Assembly (NCBI GenBank): GCA_030144725.1
Contig: JASKMD010000024.1
Coordinates: forward strand, 6,397,682 to 6,461,681
Origin: Haematococcus lacustris
Taxonomy: Eukaryota > Chlorophyta > Chlorophyceae > Chlamydomonadales > Haematococcaceae
Length of the DNA: 64,000 bases
Reading direction: 5' to 3'
The translations under genes were made by a program, and so were the position numbers. This document shows, in pieces, positions 12,801-24,512 of this stretch (the stretch's first letter is position 1; each line of letters begins with the position of its first letter). The notes beneath the pieces were generated by a model that did not search any database, had not been told where the DNA came from, and was given only the letters and a program-made list of their open reading frames with translations.

Positions 12801-13162
12801 CCTGGATGGCACGCACCCCCTTCATGCAGGAATGCGTTCACCCCTATGCGTGTGTTTACCTTGAGCGTTGGATGAGAGGCACTGCAGCAGTTCTAGCCCA
12901 GCAGCAGCGTTCAAGTGTCACACGCAGGTCACGGATGCCACCATTTGCCTCAGCGGTCTGAGAGCGGAAGAGGCCTAGAGTGTCAGCATGAGCATGCGTT
13001 GATAGGAAGCACGTGCGAGAAAGAAGGCAGCGTGCGTTTGGTGAGCGCTGAATGAGTTGAGCCACACCACAGAGACATGCGTTTGCCCCGTGTTGTCAGG
13101 GGCGCACACACAGCGTTGCAGCTTACTGGTGGCGGACCGCAGCCATTTGAGGGGGACCATGC
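9896..13162. other. Gene-poor stretch with small repeats
   Basis: I see no supported gene. Two copies of a motif containing cccctcccattgaacc (10653-10682 and 12075-12104), plus repeated modules reading ccagaggggtacagatctg, point to a non-autonomous element or its remains between about 10570 and 12180. A Pro/Gln-rich minus-strand ORF lies at 11096-11545, but its function cannot be inferred. Confidence 0.4.
12052..12094. repeat. Perfect palindrome, 20-bp arms, 3-bp spacer
   Basis: The arms 12052-12071 and 12075-12094 are exact reverse complements around the spacer tga. The right arm is also part of the block repeated at 10653-10682, so the palindrome pairs two inverted copies of that repeat head to head. 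It would form a stable cruciform or hairpin. Confidence 0.9.
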
Positions 13163-13437
13163 TGCCCCTGCCCCTGCCCCTGCCCCTGCCCCTGCCCCTG
13201 CCCCTGCCCCTGCCCCTGCCCCTGCCCCTGCCCCTGCCCCTGCCCCTGCCCCTGCCCCTGCCCCTGCCCCTGCCCCTGCCCCTGCCCCTGCCCCTGCCCC
13301 TGCCCCTGCCCCTGCCCCTGCCCCTGCCCCTGCCCCTGCCCCTGCCCCTGCCCCTGCCCCTGCCCCTGCCCCTGCCCCTGCCCCTGCCCCTGCCCCTGCC
13401 CCTGCCCCTGCCCCTGCCCCTGCCCCTGCCCCTGCCC
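13163..13437. repeat. (CCCCTG)n hexanucleotide array
   Basis: About 45 perfect units of the hexamer with no interruption. All six frames are open through it, encoding dipeptide repeats such as Pro-Ala, Gly-Ala or Pro-Leu, so the long ORFs here are repeat artefacts. Confidence 0.95.
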
Positions 13438-13737
13438 AGCACCTGGGATACCTCACTCCCAGGGAGGGGGATGACCACACAGCCCGGCCCTGCACTCCCG
13501 CTTTGACCAAGGGCCCACTCCAGAGGCCTACTCCACCCCTCGTCACTAGCAGTGCCATACCCCCTATGGCAGTCAAGCTCAAGGCTTTCCGTTCCTCTGC
13601 TCAGTCTCACCACTCCCTTCACGTCCTGACAGCTGATGAAGGACCCTCAAGCAGCGTCAGGCCCTGCGGGCTCGTGGCCATGACCGCTGGCTGCTGCTGC
13701 GTTGCTGGGGTTAGAGGGGCCTAGGTGGGCCTGTCCT

Positions 13738-14184
13738 GCCGCCTGCCCCACACCTTGTCTCACGTCCTGACTGCTCTTAGAGCCACTGCCTGGCCCTGGC
13801 CCCAACCCAGGCCCCAAGCCAGCCTTCACCCCTGACCCAGCCATCACCCCTGAGGGGGCTGCCGCCCTGGTAGCAGGCGCTAGGGCATGCGGTAGGAAGG
13901 GCTGGAACTGCACGTCCATTGTAAGCGACGCATCAGGGGCGACGGCGGCAACAGGGTCAGCGATGTTTGGGACTGGGTTGGGCCTCATCGCTGCCAGGCT
14001 GGTGCCGGACTGCGATGGTGCTGGCGGCTGAGGCTGGGGAGGCTGTGTCGTTGGCAACAGCGCTGAGGTGGCAGGGAGGGGCAAGCCTGAGGGGGACAGG
14101 CTGCAGGAGGTCAGCATGTGGCAGGCATGCAGCGCCGCATGGGCTGCATGGGGGTCGTGCTGGGGGGTCAGGGTTTCCAGGATC
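13738..14184 (-). CDS. Possible exon of an unrecognised Ala/Pro-rich protein
   Basis: Minus-strand open frame of good algal codon composition, preceded by a plausible acceptor (tgcatgcag) near 14185 and rich in Ala, Pro, Gly and Ser. I recognise no domain. The true exon limits and the 5' end are not resolved, and a stop follows near 13647. It could equally be a chance open frame in GC-rich DNA. Confidence 0.25.
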
Positions 14185-14607
14185 TGCATGCAAGGCACCA
14201 TGCAGCAGGCAGGCCATGACAGAGCATGAGGTGCGGTACAAGGGGACCTGTTGCAGCAGCACTGGTAAGGACAAGGCAACAGGTGTCAGGCGCTGTGTCG
14301 CTGGTAATGCTCTGTCCTGATGGCAGCAAGCATGACAGCATCTGGCCGACATGCATGGACAACTGACAAGGACTGACAACGGCTGAGCACAAGATTCGGA
14401 ACGACGGGTGGCGTGTATTTGGGAGGGCTTACACCTACTGTCAGGAAGTGTGGAAGTGCCCGACCCCCTTCTCAGCTGGTTTTTTCAAAAAATTGCATGC
14501 GGCTGACCAGCACCTTGGCTCTCAACCTTGAGCATTCATTGCAGTCGAACACACTAATTGTGGACCACTACAAAACGGTGTTTTTGTCTGTGTGGAGTTC
14601 CCATCGC

Positions 14608-14641
14608 ATGTGTATGCCATGGCCTAGACATGGCATACACA
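14608..14641. repeat. Palindrome around gcctaga, about 14-bp arms
   Basis: The segment reads tgtgtatgccatg, then gcctaga, then catggcatacaca: exact inverted arms with a 7-bp loop. It lies where the other Fanzor-type copies have their terminal region, just outside the conserved block. Confidence 0.85.
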
Positions 14642-14644
14642 TGG

Positions 14645-14742
14645 TCACGGTCGCCTACCACCTACAGCATTGCCTGACCCGTTAGGGCTACACCGTAGAT
14701 TTGGCATGACAATACATGCACTAATTGTAAGCTGATGACAGC
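14645..14742 (-). ncRNA. Candidate guide (omega-like) RNA block, copy 1
   Basis: This stretch directly downstream of the nuclease stop is shared with the other three copies. The three small hairpins are kept: AGCUG-UCAU-CAGCU, GCAUG-UAUUGU-CAUGC, and GCCC-UAAC-GGGU. The loops of the last two differ between copies while the stems stay paired. Assignment as an RNA rests on this conservation and on the known position of omega RNAs in TnpB/Fanzor elements. Confidence 0.45.
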
Positions 14743-15258
14743 TCAACAAAGGGGGGGGGCTTGCTGCTGCTGGGCCTTGGGTGGCTTGTCTCGCAGCCGC
14801 TTGTAGCCCAAGCCAGGGTACTCCTTGCCCTTGGCTGGCAGCTTCCCTTGCTCTGGCCAGTAGCACAGCTCCAGCGGCCGCCACCTGCTCTCCCCAATGC
14901 GCTGCATGTTCAGAGCTGCATTGCAGTCCCTGTCCAGCCACCTGCCTGGCTGTGGTGCTGGCTTGGCTTTGGCAGCCTTGCCCTTGCCCTTGGTGGGCTC
15001 AGCTGCCGGCTTGCTGCGCTTGGCTGGAGGGGGAGTGCTGGGCCCTGGCTCTGAGGCTGCTGCTGGCTGTGTGGCTGCCTGGCTGCTGCGTGGTGCCTGT
15101 GGGGGCCTGCGGGGGGCCACTACAGGGCACCACATCATGCCCCGCACTGGCTGGTCACGCTGCTGGCTCCAGGCTGGCCGCACTAGGCGGGGTTCCACCT
15201 GCCCTGCTGGGGGCTTCCAGCCTGCAGGCCTGGTGCCCTGCTGGCGGCTGACCAGCAT
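14743..15258 (-). pseudogene. Fanzor/TnpB-type nuclease, C-terminal fragment
   Basis: About 170 codons covering the end of the nuclease. It includes the WCP segment, a Lys/Pro/Ala-rich basic linker and the RuvC-III motif DRDCNAALNM with its catalytic Asp, followed by the family's conserved tail (GESRWRPLELCYW). The RuvC-I and RuvC-II segments are missing. The reading frame ends in a shifted stop compared with copies 3 and 4, because the Gln-rich end has been altered. It is a dead remnant. Confidence 0.8.
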
Positions 15259-15554
15259 GGCCGTTTTTGTGTACTTGGCTGGAGTGCTCTGCCATGAGGA
15301 TCTTTAATTACTTTCCGTTTCTATTTTTACATGCTTCCTTGTTGCCCAGGTTTATATGAACACCGGGTGACCTTGCCTATAGGCATTGGAGCTAGCGTGC
15401 TGCCTATACTCTTGAGGTGCAGCGGGCCATTAGAAGCATGCAAACCCAAGGCAGTGGGACAGGGTTACATGAAAGGGTTTACGGTCAGTGCTCTGCACTG
15501 CATATTTTGGTGCGTTTTATAGTCTCTGGCCCCTTCCTGTCTGTCTAAAGCAAG

Positions 15555-15690
15555 CAATGGAGCCGACCTGTAGGCAGACCAGCGGGAAGCTGACCGCAGG
15601 CCAGGTGAGGCAAGCCAGTGGCCTGAACAATGCCCACCGCAACACCGATCGCAGCAGCCAGCTCAGCCCGCCCCTGGCTCCTTGGCCTGT
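15555..15690 (+). pseudogene. Small Fanzor-type fragment in opposite orientation
   Basis: The plus-strand translation includes the string GLNNAH preceded by SGKLTAGQ. This closely parallels KLTKGEV...GLNNAR in the segment just after RuvC-I in copies 3 and 4. Only about 45 codons are recognisable and no motif residues remain. It shows a further, older insertion or a rearranged piece of copy 1, since that copy lies 300 bp away on the other strand. Confidence 0.6.
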
Positions 15691-15837
15691 TGACTGGGCA
15701 CTTTTGTGAAGGCAGGCCTTGCTGGTCTCCCGCGCACACCCTCCCACAATCTACCTTCTCCCATCTTTACACCCTCCCACATTCCATCAAGCAGAATAGC
15801 ATGTTGCAGGTCAGGGGCGGAGGCTCAAGGGCAGGCC

Positions 15838-16010
15838 ACACACCTGATCTGAGCCTGATCAGGAGCCAGTGTCACACACCTGGTTCAGAGCCTAATTAGG
15901 AGCCAGGAACACACACCTGATCTGAGCCTGATCAGGAGCCAGTGTCACACACCTGGTTCAGAGCCTGATTAGGAGCCAGTATCACACACCTGGGTTGAGC
16001 CAAGGCAAGA
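15838..16010. repeat. Minisatellite with units of about 38-75 bp
   Basis: Tandem units built from acacacctgatctgagcctg, atcaggagccagtgtcac and cctggttcagagcctaat. Two long units alternate small differences. It overlaps the last codons of the low-complexity gene ending at 15969. Confidence 0.85.
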
Positions 16011-17255
16011 GCCTGGACTGGAGCCAGTGCTTGAGCTAGCGTTCCTTCCAATGACCACCAGTGGGTCAGGCAGGCGCAGCGCCGGCCCTGCGGCTGCCTC
16101 TCCTTGCCCGTACACATGTTGAAGCTGGGGCAGCTGCCACTGCTGCTGTTGGGTCTGTCCAGTGCGCCAGAACCCTGCCAGCCCGGCGTGCCCTGTCAGC
16201 TGCCCTGGCCCTGGCTGCCCCTCCCCGCTGGGTGGCTGGGTCCTGGTGGCTTGGGCCAGGGCCCGGGTTAGGCCACTTAGCTGGGACGAGCCCGCAGCCC
16301 GCGTCATGGGAGGGACGGAGGCACGGGCCAGCAGGGGCGCTGCACAGCTGCCTGCCACTGCCACTGGCGCCGCCGCTGCTGCTGCTGCTGCTCCTGCTGC
16401 TGCTCCTGCTGCTGCTCCTGCTGCTCCTGCTGCTGCTCCTGCTGCTCCTGCTGCTGGTGCTGCTGGTGCTGCAGATGCTGGCGCCACTGATGGCATTGCG
16501 GTGGTGGAGGCGGAGGCAGCAGGCCTTGGAGCCATCACCCGGCTGGTCAATGGCCGGGCAGGGGGCGGGGGCACATTCACCGGCTTGACACACGCCAGCG
16601 CACGCTGCCTCTGGCGCGTCATATCCGCCACCGCCCGCAGCATAGCCTCTGCCTGTGAAGTCATCGCATCTGGTCTGCGGTCGATGCTGCTGCTGCTGCT
16701 GTTACTGCCATGCACCATGGGCAGCTTTGCGTGTTCAAACGGCTGCATCTGTAGGCTTTGGAGGGCTGGTGGTGGCCACAGCCCGTCGTCAGTCTCTGCT
16801 GCCCTTACGGTGGAGGCCACCAGCAAACCTGCTGCTGCCCCTGCCCCTGCCCCTGCCCCTGCTGCTGCCCCCGCCACTGCCACTGCCGCTGCCCCTGCCC
16901 CTGCCCCTGCCCCTGCCCCTGCCGGCTGTGCTGGGGTGGGCAGGGTGAGCCCCATCACGATGCCAGCTCCTTCTCGGGTCAGGGTTGAGTCAGGCTGCGG
17001 CAGTGGCTCCCCTGGTGCTGCTAGGCCATCATGTGCTGGCATGGCTGCAGCAGAGCCTGCTGCTGTGGCAGGGGCGGCAGGGGCAGTGGTCAGCTTTGAG
17101 GAGGTGGGTGTGGTGGCGGCCGCTTGACCCACAGCAGGTCTGTCGCTGCTCTCGCTTGTGTCAGCGCTGTCGCCACCTGATCCTGCCACCGCAGCTGAGA
17201 GCATGTCTTGTGCTGTTGATGGCAGCAGTGGTGCTGCTAACGGTGCCACCGCCGC

Positions 17256-17293
<38 letters not shown>

Positions 17294-19525
17294 GCGATGA
17301 TGATGCTCCTTCTGCTGCTGTTGCTGTTCCTGAGTGTGAGCCAACACTGCTGCCACCTTGTCCAGCCATAGCCAGATCAGGCACTCCACCCATAGCCAGA
17401 TCAGGCACAGCGCCATGCTGCCCAGACGTGATGATGTCAGGTGCTCCCACATCCTGCCCAGCAACAGCCAGGCTAGGCTCTGACTCAAGCACAAAGTGGG
17501 CGGCTGCACCAGGCAGCCCAACCCCTGCCCAAGCCACCGTCTCCCGAATCTGCCCTGATCCGAATCCTGATCCTGATCTTGTTCCAAACCCCACCCCTAC
17601 CCCTGATCCTGATCCCCTAATTGAACTAGGACCTGCCTGTGCTCCAGCTCCACCTATCTGCAGCTTTGATTCCACCGGGCTTGCCTGCCCCTGACCCTCT
17701 TGCCCCTGCCCCTGCCCCTGAGGCCCCTGCCCCTGTCCCGCCTCCACCTGAGCCTTGCGGTGCTGCACCAGCTGCTGCAGCAAAGCCTGAGTGGCGGCAG
17801 CCACATGGCCCAACCCAGCTGCCGCTGTGCCTGATCCTCCAGCCCCGCTGCTCATGCCCCGCTGCTGCACCCCTGCCCCTGCCCTTGCGCGCGTTTGGTT
17901 GCCGACGTCCTGGCCGACGCCGCCCGCGTCCAGTGATGTGGCCTGTAATGCAGCAAGCAAGGGGGACTGCTCCCACTGCAGCAGCCCTGCCTCCGTCATC
18001 CCAGCTACAGCAGTTGGGTGGCCAGCGTCCAAACGACCGCCCACTGCCCCCCACCCTCCTCCCCCACCCCTCCCAGAAGCAGCAGCAGCAGCAGCAGCAG
18101 CAGCTTCTAGGGTAGAGCACCCAAGGTTTCCAGCAGCTGCTGCTGCTGTCGCCTTTGCCGCTGTACTAGCTGCTGCATGGAGGAGGGAGGCAGTGGTGGG
18201 TGGAGAGCCGTGCGCCAAAGCAGCTTCCCTTGGGCCGGCCTGGGGCAGCAGCCGGGGGACCGCCGTCGCAGCCGAAGGCGGGGCGCGCAGGCCAGGCAGG
18301 GGGGTGTTGTCAGGCGGCTCCAGGCTCTGGTGCTGGTCAGGGGAGAGCATGGTTGCCAGCGCGATGAACGCAGTTTGCCGTCCCTTGGTTTGGCGGTGGT
18401 GCCGTAGCCCACCTCCCTGACCCATCCCAGCCCCTGGGGCGGAGCAGCCGTGGGGGAGGCGTAAGGAGTGGGTGAGCGGGGAGGAGGAGGCGGAGAGGGG
18501 CGAGGTGCCGGCCGCACCCACCTCACCCACCCCAGAGTCACTGAACCTGTAAACAGGCAGGCCCCTGCTGCTGCCACCGCTGCCGCCGCCGCCGCCATCC
18601 CCCCCTCCTGCGCCACCACCTGCCGCCCCGAGGGATTGTGGGGCAAAGGTGAAGCCGGGGTACAGGGAGGAGCTCGAACCAGGTGTCTGGGCCAGGGGCT
18701 GGGCGTGGGGGTGGGATGCGAGGTGTCCAGGGGGGTACCCCGTGCTTTGCAGGGGGAGTGCGGGGGCAGCGCCGGCCTCCGCCTCAGCCTCCGCCTCCCT
18801 CGCTTCCAGCGTTTGCACCGCTCGCATCGCCTGCAGCAGGGCCGGGCCCGGGAGGTCGGTGGCCCAGCCGGGGGAGGTGGGCCAGGAGTGTGGGTAGGGC
18901 TGGCCACCAGGGCTGGGCAGCAGCCAGGGCCTGGGCAGGACGGGTTCCGAGTTGACTCCGAGGTGGCCTGCCGCTGGCGAGTCAAAGCCGTGGCCCAGCC
19001 CCAGCCCTAGCCCCAGCCCTAGCGGCTCTAGGGCTATGTCCGCCCCCAAGCCTTCTCCTCCTACCACCCTTCCGGCAGGGGGCAGACCGAGGCCGAACAC
19101 TGGGGCAAAGTCTTGGGCCTCGTCCGGCCCCTGCTGCTGAGGCCCACCTCCCCACCCCAAGGGGGGGCCCCTGCCTGACCGGTCCGGCCTGACAGGGTCA
19201 AGGGCCAGGCTGGGGCCCAGTGAGAACCCCCTGCCACCCACAGATGACGAGGCCAGGCCCTGCTGCTGCTGCTGGTGCTGCTGCTGCTGCTGCTGCTGCT
19301 GTGCACCTTCGTCAGGCAGCCGTTGCCGCTGCAGCTCCACGCTCGAGGGGGCCCAAAGGCTGCTGCCCTGCAGCTGGCTGAGCCCCTGCTCCTCCTCGCC
19401 TGCCTCACCCCACCCTGGCAGCTGGGCAGGCAGGGGTTGCACCCCGCGGCACAAACCCAAGTGCGGGGAGAAGTCGGGGCAGGCTGGGGCCCCTGCTGCT
19501 GTCCATGGCTCAGGCGGGGTGGCAG

Positions 19526-19562
<37 letters not shown>

Positions 19563-19853
19563 AGGGCTGCTGCTGCTGCTGGGCAGTAGGTAGCCGTACT
19601 GGGCCAGGAGGTAGGCAAGGGTTGGCTGCCTGGCCAGGCTGCTGCTGTGACCGCTGCTGCTGGCCTCATCGCTGTGGGTCAGGGACGAGGGGCTGCCGCC
19701 AGGTGCTGGGGAGGTGAGGGGGCCAGGCAGAGCCCCCTGACCCTGGGCGGTGGGGGCCGTGCCCCTCTCCCCCGCTGCTGCTGCTGCCCCAGGCGGAGCC
19801 GCCAGGTCTCTCATTAAGGCAGTGACAGCAGCACCAGTCAGAGCATGTGCGGC

Positions 19854-19889
<36 letters not shown>

Positions 19890-21841
19890 AGACTCTCCTC
19901 CCTGGCCCCACCCGACGTCTTTCATGTCGCTGCTGCTCCTGCTGCTGCTCCTGGCCATTGGGGCTGCTGCAGTGATGGGAGCGCCCAGCAGCCCCTGGCC
20001 TGGCAGTGCCCAGGGAGTCGCGCCTGGGGCCCCCCCCTGCAGCGCTGCAGCCTGAGCTTCCAGCAAGCGAGCCGCTGCAGAGGAGGCAGCAGCCACCGCC
20101 TTTGCAGGTGGGTCGCGCCGCCCCCCTCCCACCCCCCCTCCACCCTCTTGCTGCCTGGCTGGTCGCGCACCGGCCTCCCCTGCTGCTGACCCTGACCCTG
20201 ACCCTGACCCTGGCCCTGGCCCTGACGCTGACCCTGGCCCTGTCCCTGTGACCTCTGACTCTGCTGCTCTGGGGGCACCGCCCTCCTCCTGGCCTGGGTT
20301 CTCCCCCTCCCCCTGCAGCAGCAGCTGCTCTGGGGCTGAGCCCGCCCCCTCCCCCCGCTTCGCCTCTGCATGCAGTGGCAGGCCTTGCAGCACCAGCGCC
20401 TGCTCGTGTGGCGGCAGCGACACAAACAGGACCTGCAGGTAGGGGCGGCGCCAGAGCAGGCAGTCAGGGGGGGCTGAGCAGGGGGAGGCAGGAGGGGGAG
20501 CAGGGGAGGGGAGCAGGGGTAGGGGGTAGGGGGGAGGGGTGGCAGGGCAAGGAAAGCAGAAGGGGGTTGGGAGCAAAAGGGGCAGGGGGGGCAGGGGTGG
20601 GCAGGGTGAGCGTGGTAGGGCCCCTTAGCTGCCTGGTCCCCCTCACCTGGGAGGGCTGCAGGCTGGGGTTAGGGTTACCCTAACTCTAACCCTAACCATA
20701 ACCCTAACCCTAACCCTAACCCTAACCCTCCCCCCTCACCTGGGAGGGCTGCAGGCTGAGGTCCAGCCTGTGGGCGACGCTGTGCTGCCTCTCCACTGCT
20801 GCTGGCTGGGCCCGGTTGGGCGGCAGCTGCGTCTCCAGCTGCAGGTGGTGCAGGTGCCTGAGGGCCGGGCCCACCAGGCGGTGCAGCTGCTGCAGCATAG
20901 CCTCCCGGCCCCGCTCTGTATCGCCGCTGGCCTGGCTGGTGAGGGGCCCGCTGGACCGGCCGGCACCGTGGCTGCTGCTGCTGCTGCTGCTGCCTGGGGC
21001 AGGGGGCAGGGAGGCAGGGGGGGCTGGGTGGGGCTGGGTGGGAAGCAGGTCCTCGCCCCTGGCAGCTGCTGCACCGTGCTGTGAGGCTGAGCGGGGGGTC
21101 CGGGGAGCTTCTGGCAATGGGTGGGGCAGTGCAGCTGCCACTTCCCTCTGGCCCTGGCCCTGGCCCTGGCCCTGGCCCGGGTCTCCTGACCCCTCTACTG
21201 CATACAGCTGCGAGGGCAGGAGGGGCAGCAGCTGGGGCCCCGCAGGCGGCCCAGTAGTGCCAGCAGTGAGACCAGCCTGCAGCACTGGGCCAGCCTCGGG
21301 AGCCAGCCAGTGAGCTGCGCCCAGCACTTCCCCTATGCTGTGGCCCCGCCCCCCACTGCCAGCCAGACCCAACCCCCCACCCGCCCCCTGCCCGGGGCCC
21401 TGACCTGCTGCCTGGCTGCCAACCGACCCTACGCTGGTGTCCTCCACCTGGCTGCTGCTGAGGGTGCTGACGGAGGGCAGGGCAGCGCTGCCGGGACCCG
21501 TGCTGTGGGTGGGGCAGGTGGCCAGGGTGGGTGGGGTAGGGGCGTGGGGCTCTTCAGCTCTGAGTGCCTGCTGCAGGCTGCTGACTGATACAAAGGGGGA
21601 GAAGGGGGAGGACCGGGCGGCGGGCAGTGTGGGCACTGTGCGTCGGCCTCTATTGCCAGGTGCTGGGCGGGGGGCAGGAGGTGGGAGGGGGTGAGGGGAC
21701 ACTGGTGCGGCTGACCCGGTGCTGCCTGGGGTACTGCCTGGGGTAGCAGCTGCTGCCTCTGCTCCTGCCTCTACTGCTGACCCGGCAGCCCCCCCTGCTG
21801 CCCCCCCTGCTGCTGACCTGGAGATCATGTTGATAGGTGAC

Positions 21842-21879
<38 letters not shown>

Positions 21880-22119
21880 CCCTGCTGCTGCTGCTGCTGC
21901 TACTGTCCCTGCTGCTGCTGCTGCTGTCCCTGCTGCTGCCGGCAGAGGTGTTTGTACTGTAGGTGGGAGGGTAGTGCTGCCGCTGTTGCTGCTGGCAGCA
22001 GGAGGGGCGGCTGTGCCCAGTGTCAGCCTTTGCAGGTGGAGGTCCTGAGCTGCCTCTCCTGCATCAGGCAGTGCAGCACGATGGTGGACCGTGATGGCCA
22101 GGGTTGTGTTTGGGGCCTA
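15969..22119 (-). CDS. Large low-complexity protein of unknown function
   Basis: Two long exons are supported: one ending at the donor at 20740 (frame open from about 22119) and one from 20432 to the stop at 15969 (1488 codons). The join is in phase: SLQPSQ followed by VLFVSLPPHEQALVLQGLP. The upstream exon may begin at an acceptor (tcctag) near 22120. The true 5' end is not found. Apart from short ordered stretches (a His/Leu-rich helix-like part before 20800, the segment around the splice, and one near 18400), the protein is poly-Gln, poly-Ala, poly-Gly, Ser and Pro. I recognise no domain. Such proteins are common in green algae. The long stop-free length, in-phase splice and composition shift at exon ends argue that it is real. 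Confidence 0.6.
20638..20758. repeat. Interstitial telomere-type (CCCTAA)n tract with flanking 28-bp duplication
   Basis: About 60 bp of cccta(a) repeats with a few variants (20669-20729) is bracketed by an exact direct duplication of 28 bp, 20638-20665 and 20731-20758. The left end begins with two units in the opposite sense (ggttagggtt) before switching. The duplicated sequence contains the donor splice site of the upstream exon, so the gene now has two identical donors. Confidence 0.9.
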
Positions 22120-24243
22120 GGATTAGGTCCCCTCAACGACAAAACATGCAGGGCCATGCACATGCATGCATAGGTGCATGGGGGGTCAGTTGCATGCGCC
22201 CATGCAGCTGGTAACATTGCCAGTGGATGTGCGGTAGGGGCCAGGGCTCAGCAGTGTGCCCTAACGGCAACCTGATGCCAGGCGGGTCATCACAGCCAAG
22301 TAGCGGAGGAGGCTGTGCCATTGCAAGGCAGAGATGCTGCCACTGCCACAGCTGCACTCACAGCCGTCCCTGCACAAAAAGGTTGCATGGGAGAAGTTGC
22401 AAAGCTAAAGCCCCAAGGCCCCAAGGCATGGGGTATGGCGGAGGGCATGCGGGAGGGCATGAGACATGAGACCCTGGGGATGTGGCATGGCTTTGCCTGG
22501 GTCACTGCACTGGGACGGCACTAAGGTTGTGCAGGGCTGAGCTGAGCTGTGCTGAGTCACAGCGCGGGCCCAGGAGGGCTGCTGTGCACTGAAAGCCGGC
22601 TCCTGTTGTAGCGCGGCCCGCCGGGCCTGTGCTGTGAACTGCGCCTCTGGGCTCGCAGCGCACCTAACGCGAGCGGGCTGGCGACGAACGGTTGCCTGGC
22701 ATGCGTTGCAGGCTGCATCATGACGGATGCCGGCAGCGTCATCCGCAGCTGCCTGGTGCCTTGTTCTGCCGCTCCCTCCGGCGCCAGCTCTGGGTGATGC
22801 AAGATCGCGCGTTGCGCAGGGCTGACACTGCGCATAGTCGGCCCGCCATTGCTCATTCAATCCGGCTTTGTATCTACTAAACTGCGCTGCTGCGCAGCAG
22901 CAGCGCTGTACGCGCAAATTGATCTTTTGGCACCTTCACTCGCCCTCAGGTCCGCATTGACGAAAAGTGGGCCTTGGGAGTGGCAAGCCAACGACAACCG
23001 TCTCAAGTTCCGGCATCCGCAGCTCTGCCATACAACTGCCTGTATAACATTAGATACATCTGAAGGGATACATCAACCGTGCTGTCTCCCTAACCTCCTG
23101 TGGAGCCCCTACACTTCTCCACAGCAGTGAGAGACCGGTGTGTGTCCCTAAGCTAGGGGTCAGGACTGTGTCCCTAACCTATTCGCTAGAGCCCTACCCT
23201 ATGCACACTCTAGCGCACACACATCCCCTTTGTAAGGGGCAATCTGATTGCTTTTTATGATTTGGTTCATGGCATGTCACTGTTGCTGCCGCTGACGCTG
23301 TGCCATCGCTGCCACTTCCGCAGCAGACCTCTGTCGCGCACTTGCACCCACTCCTGGCCTGGTCTGCGCTGGGCCGAGAGTGCAATCCGGGAGGAGTCAG
23401 TCCGCGGATAAGCTGCAGGTACATGTTGCGGTCCGCCACGTTCGGAATGAAAGCGTCCTCAGCTGGGATTTCCTCGAAGACCTCCTGCCCGTCCGGAAGC
23501 CCCCTGAGCCGCGTGAACCAGCCTCGCACCATGAGACCCAGTAGCAAGCTCCCGAGCAGCGCTCTCATGCTGCAGGCCTCCACCCAAGCCTCGAGTTGCG
23601 TGACGACCCGCGCCTCGACCACTTCGGACGCCACGACCGCTCCCGCCTCCAAACCAGCAGCGCACACACCCCTCATCACGGTATGCCGTTTGGCCTTCGC
23701 ATGCCATGTGTTCTTGTCGTGTCGGTCCCTGCGCGCTTCACCGCTGGCCTTCTTGTTCTTCTGCGCCTGGCTTTACTCTGGCTGAGCCTCGAGCTCGCGG
23801 TCAACTTCACTATCCGAGGCATCACGGTTACGTTTACGCTGCCTGTTTCGCTGCATCACTTAACAAGCTCTACAGCGGCATATCAATGCTATCCTTACGT
23901 ATGCCTTCATGCCATGAAGAGGGAGGTATGTGCCATATGCCAACCGACACCTCATGAATGCATTCAATGATCCTGTTGGTCTGCCATGTGCCTAATATCC
24001 GTGTCAGAGGATTGCTCCTGCAAGTGCTCGCGCTGCTACTGCGGGTCAGCAGGTGTCTGCCACTGGCTTCAGAGGACCGGCAGGGGACGACGAAACATGT
24101 GCAGTGTGGCCCATACGCGCCACAAGGGCCAAGGTTCAGCATCCAAAGCCGTAAGTAACACAGTGTTGCACAGCCGCGGCCTGGCTTACGAGCTGTACCA
24201 GGCAGTACAAAACTCTGCCTCGATTTTGAGAAAAGAGCAGCCT
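22120..24243. other. Mostly intergenic; one possible small gene
   Basis: The 5' end of the low-complexity gene may lie in the first part. The rest has no supported gene except the ORF at 23194-23679, listed separately. A repeat related to 59-113 lies at 23185-23236. Confidence 0.4.
23194..23679 (-). CDS. Hypothetical protein, about 161 aa
   Basis: Minus-strand ORF. The N-terminal 100 residues look protein-like, with an amphipathic start, a short hydrophobic segment (LLGSLLLGLMV) and an acidic stretch (FEEIPAEDAFIPNVADRNMY). The C-terminal third is Cys/Ser-rich and may be intron read-through. The assigned start is not secure. Function unknown. Confidence 0.3.
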   Translation of the reverse strand: MMRGVCAAGLEAGAVVASEVVEARVVTQLEAWVEACSMRALLGSLLLGLMVRGWFTRLRGLPDGQEVFEEIPAEDAFIPNVADRNMYLQLIRGLTPPGLHSRPSADQARSGCKCATEVCCGSGSDGTASAAATVTCHEPNHKKQSDCPLQRGCVCARVCIG

Positions 24244-24512
24244 CAGCCCCCTTGTCCCTCACTAGGGCCTCTATTTGAGCCGGACCAGTAGTAGCCACTA
24301 GCAGCCACTAGCGGGAATATACTAGTGGGCAATAGTGGCCCGACTCAAATTGTGTTGTTCGGCTGTGTGGAGTAAACCCAGTGCACATGGCACATGAGCC
24401 GCCTACCACCTACATTATTGCCTGACCCCTAAGGGCTATTGTGTAGAGTTGGCATGACAAAACATGCACTCATTGTAAGCTGATGACAGCTCAAGAGGGG
24501 GGGGGGCACACG
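24244..24512 (-). ncRNA. Candidate guide (omega-like) RNA with terminal hairpin, copy 2
   Basis: Noncoding segment between the nuclease stop and the element end. It keeps AGCUG-UCAU-CAGCU, GCAUG-UUUUGU-CAUGC and AGCCC-UUAG-GGGU, then a longer imperfect terminal hairpin (tttgagccgg against a ccgactcaaa-like arm). Conservation over noncoding sequence while the neighbouring coding region has decayed is the main evidence. Confidence 0.45.

Larger units (their letters stand above)
14645..15260 (-). mobile_element. Fanzor-type element, copy 1, 5'-truncated remnant
   Basis: This fragment matches the 3' part of the elements at 24244, 47912 and 54374. It keeps the C-terminal coding part of the nuclease and about 100 bp of the conserved noncoding block after the stop. 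The terminal hairpin seen in the other copies is absent. Instead an unrelated palindrome lies at about 14608-14641. On the 5' side homology stops near 15260. Confidence 0.8.

Noticed and set aside
13077..13724. Long Pro-Ala, Gly-Ala and Pro-Leu open frames
   Set aside because: All arise from the (CCCCTG)n array. Similar dipeptide ORFs occur in every frame.
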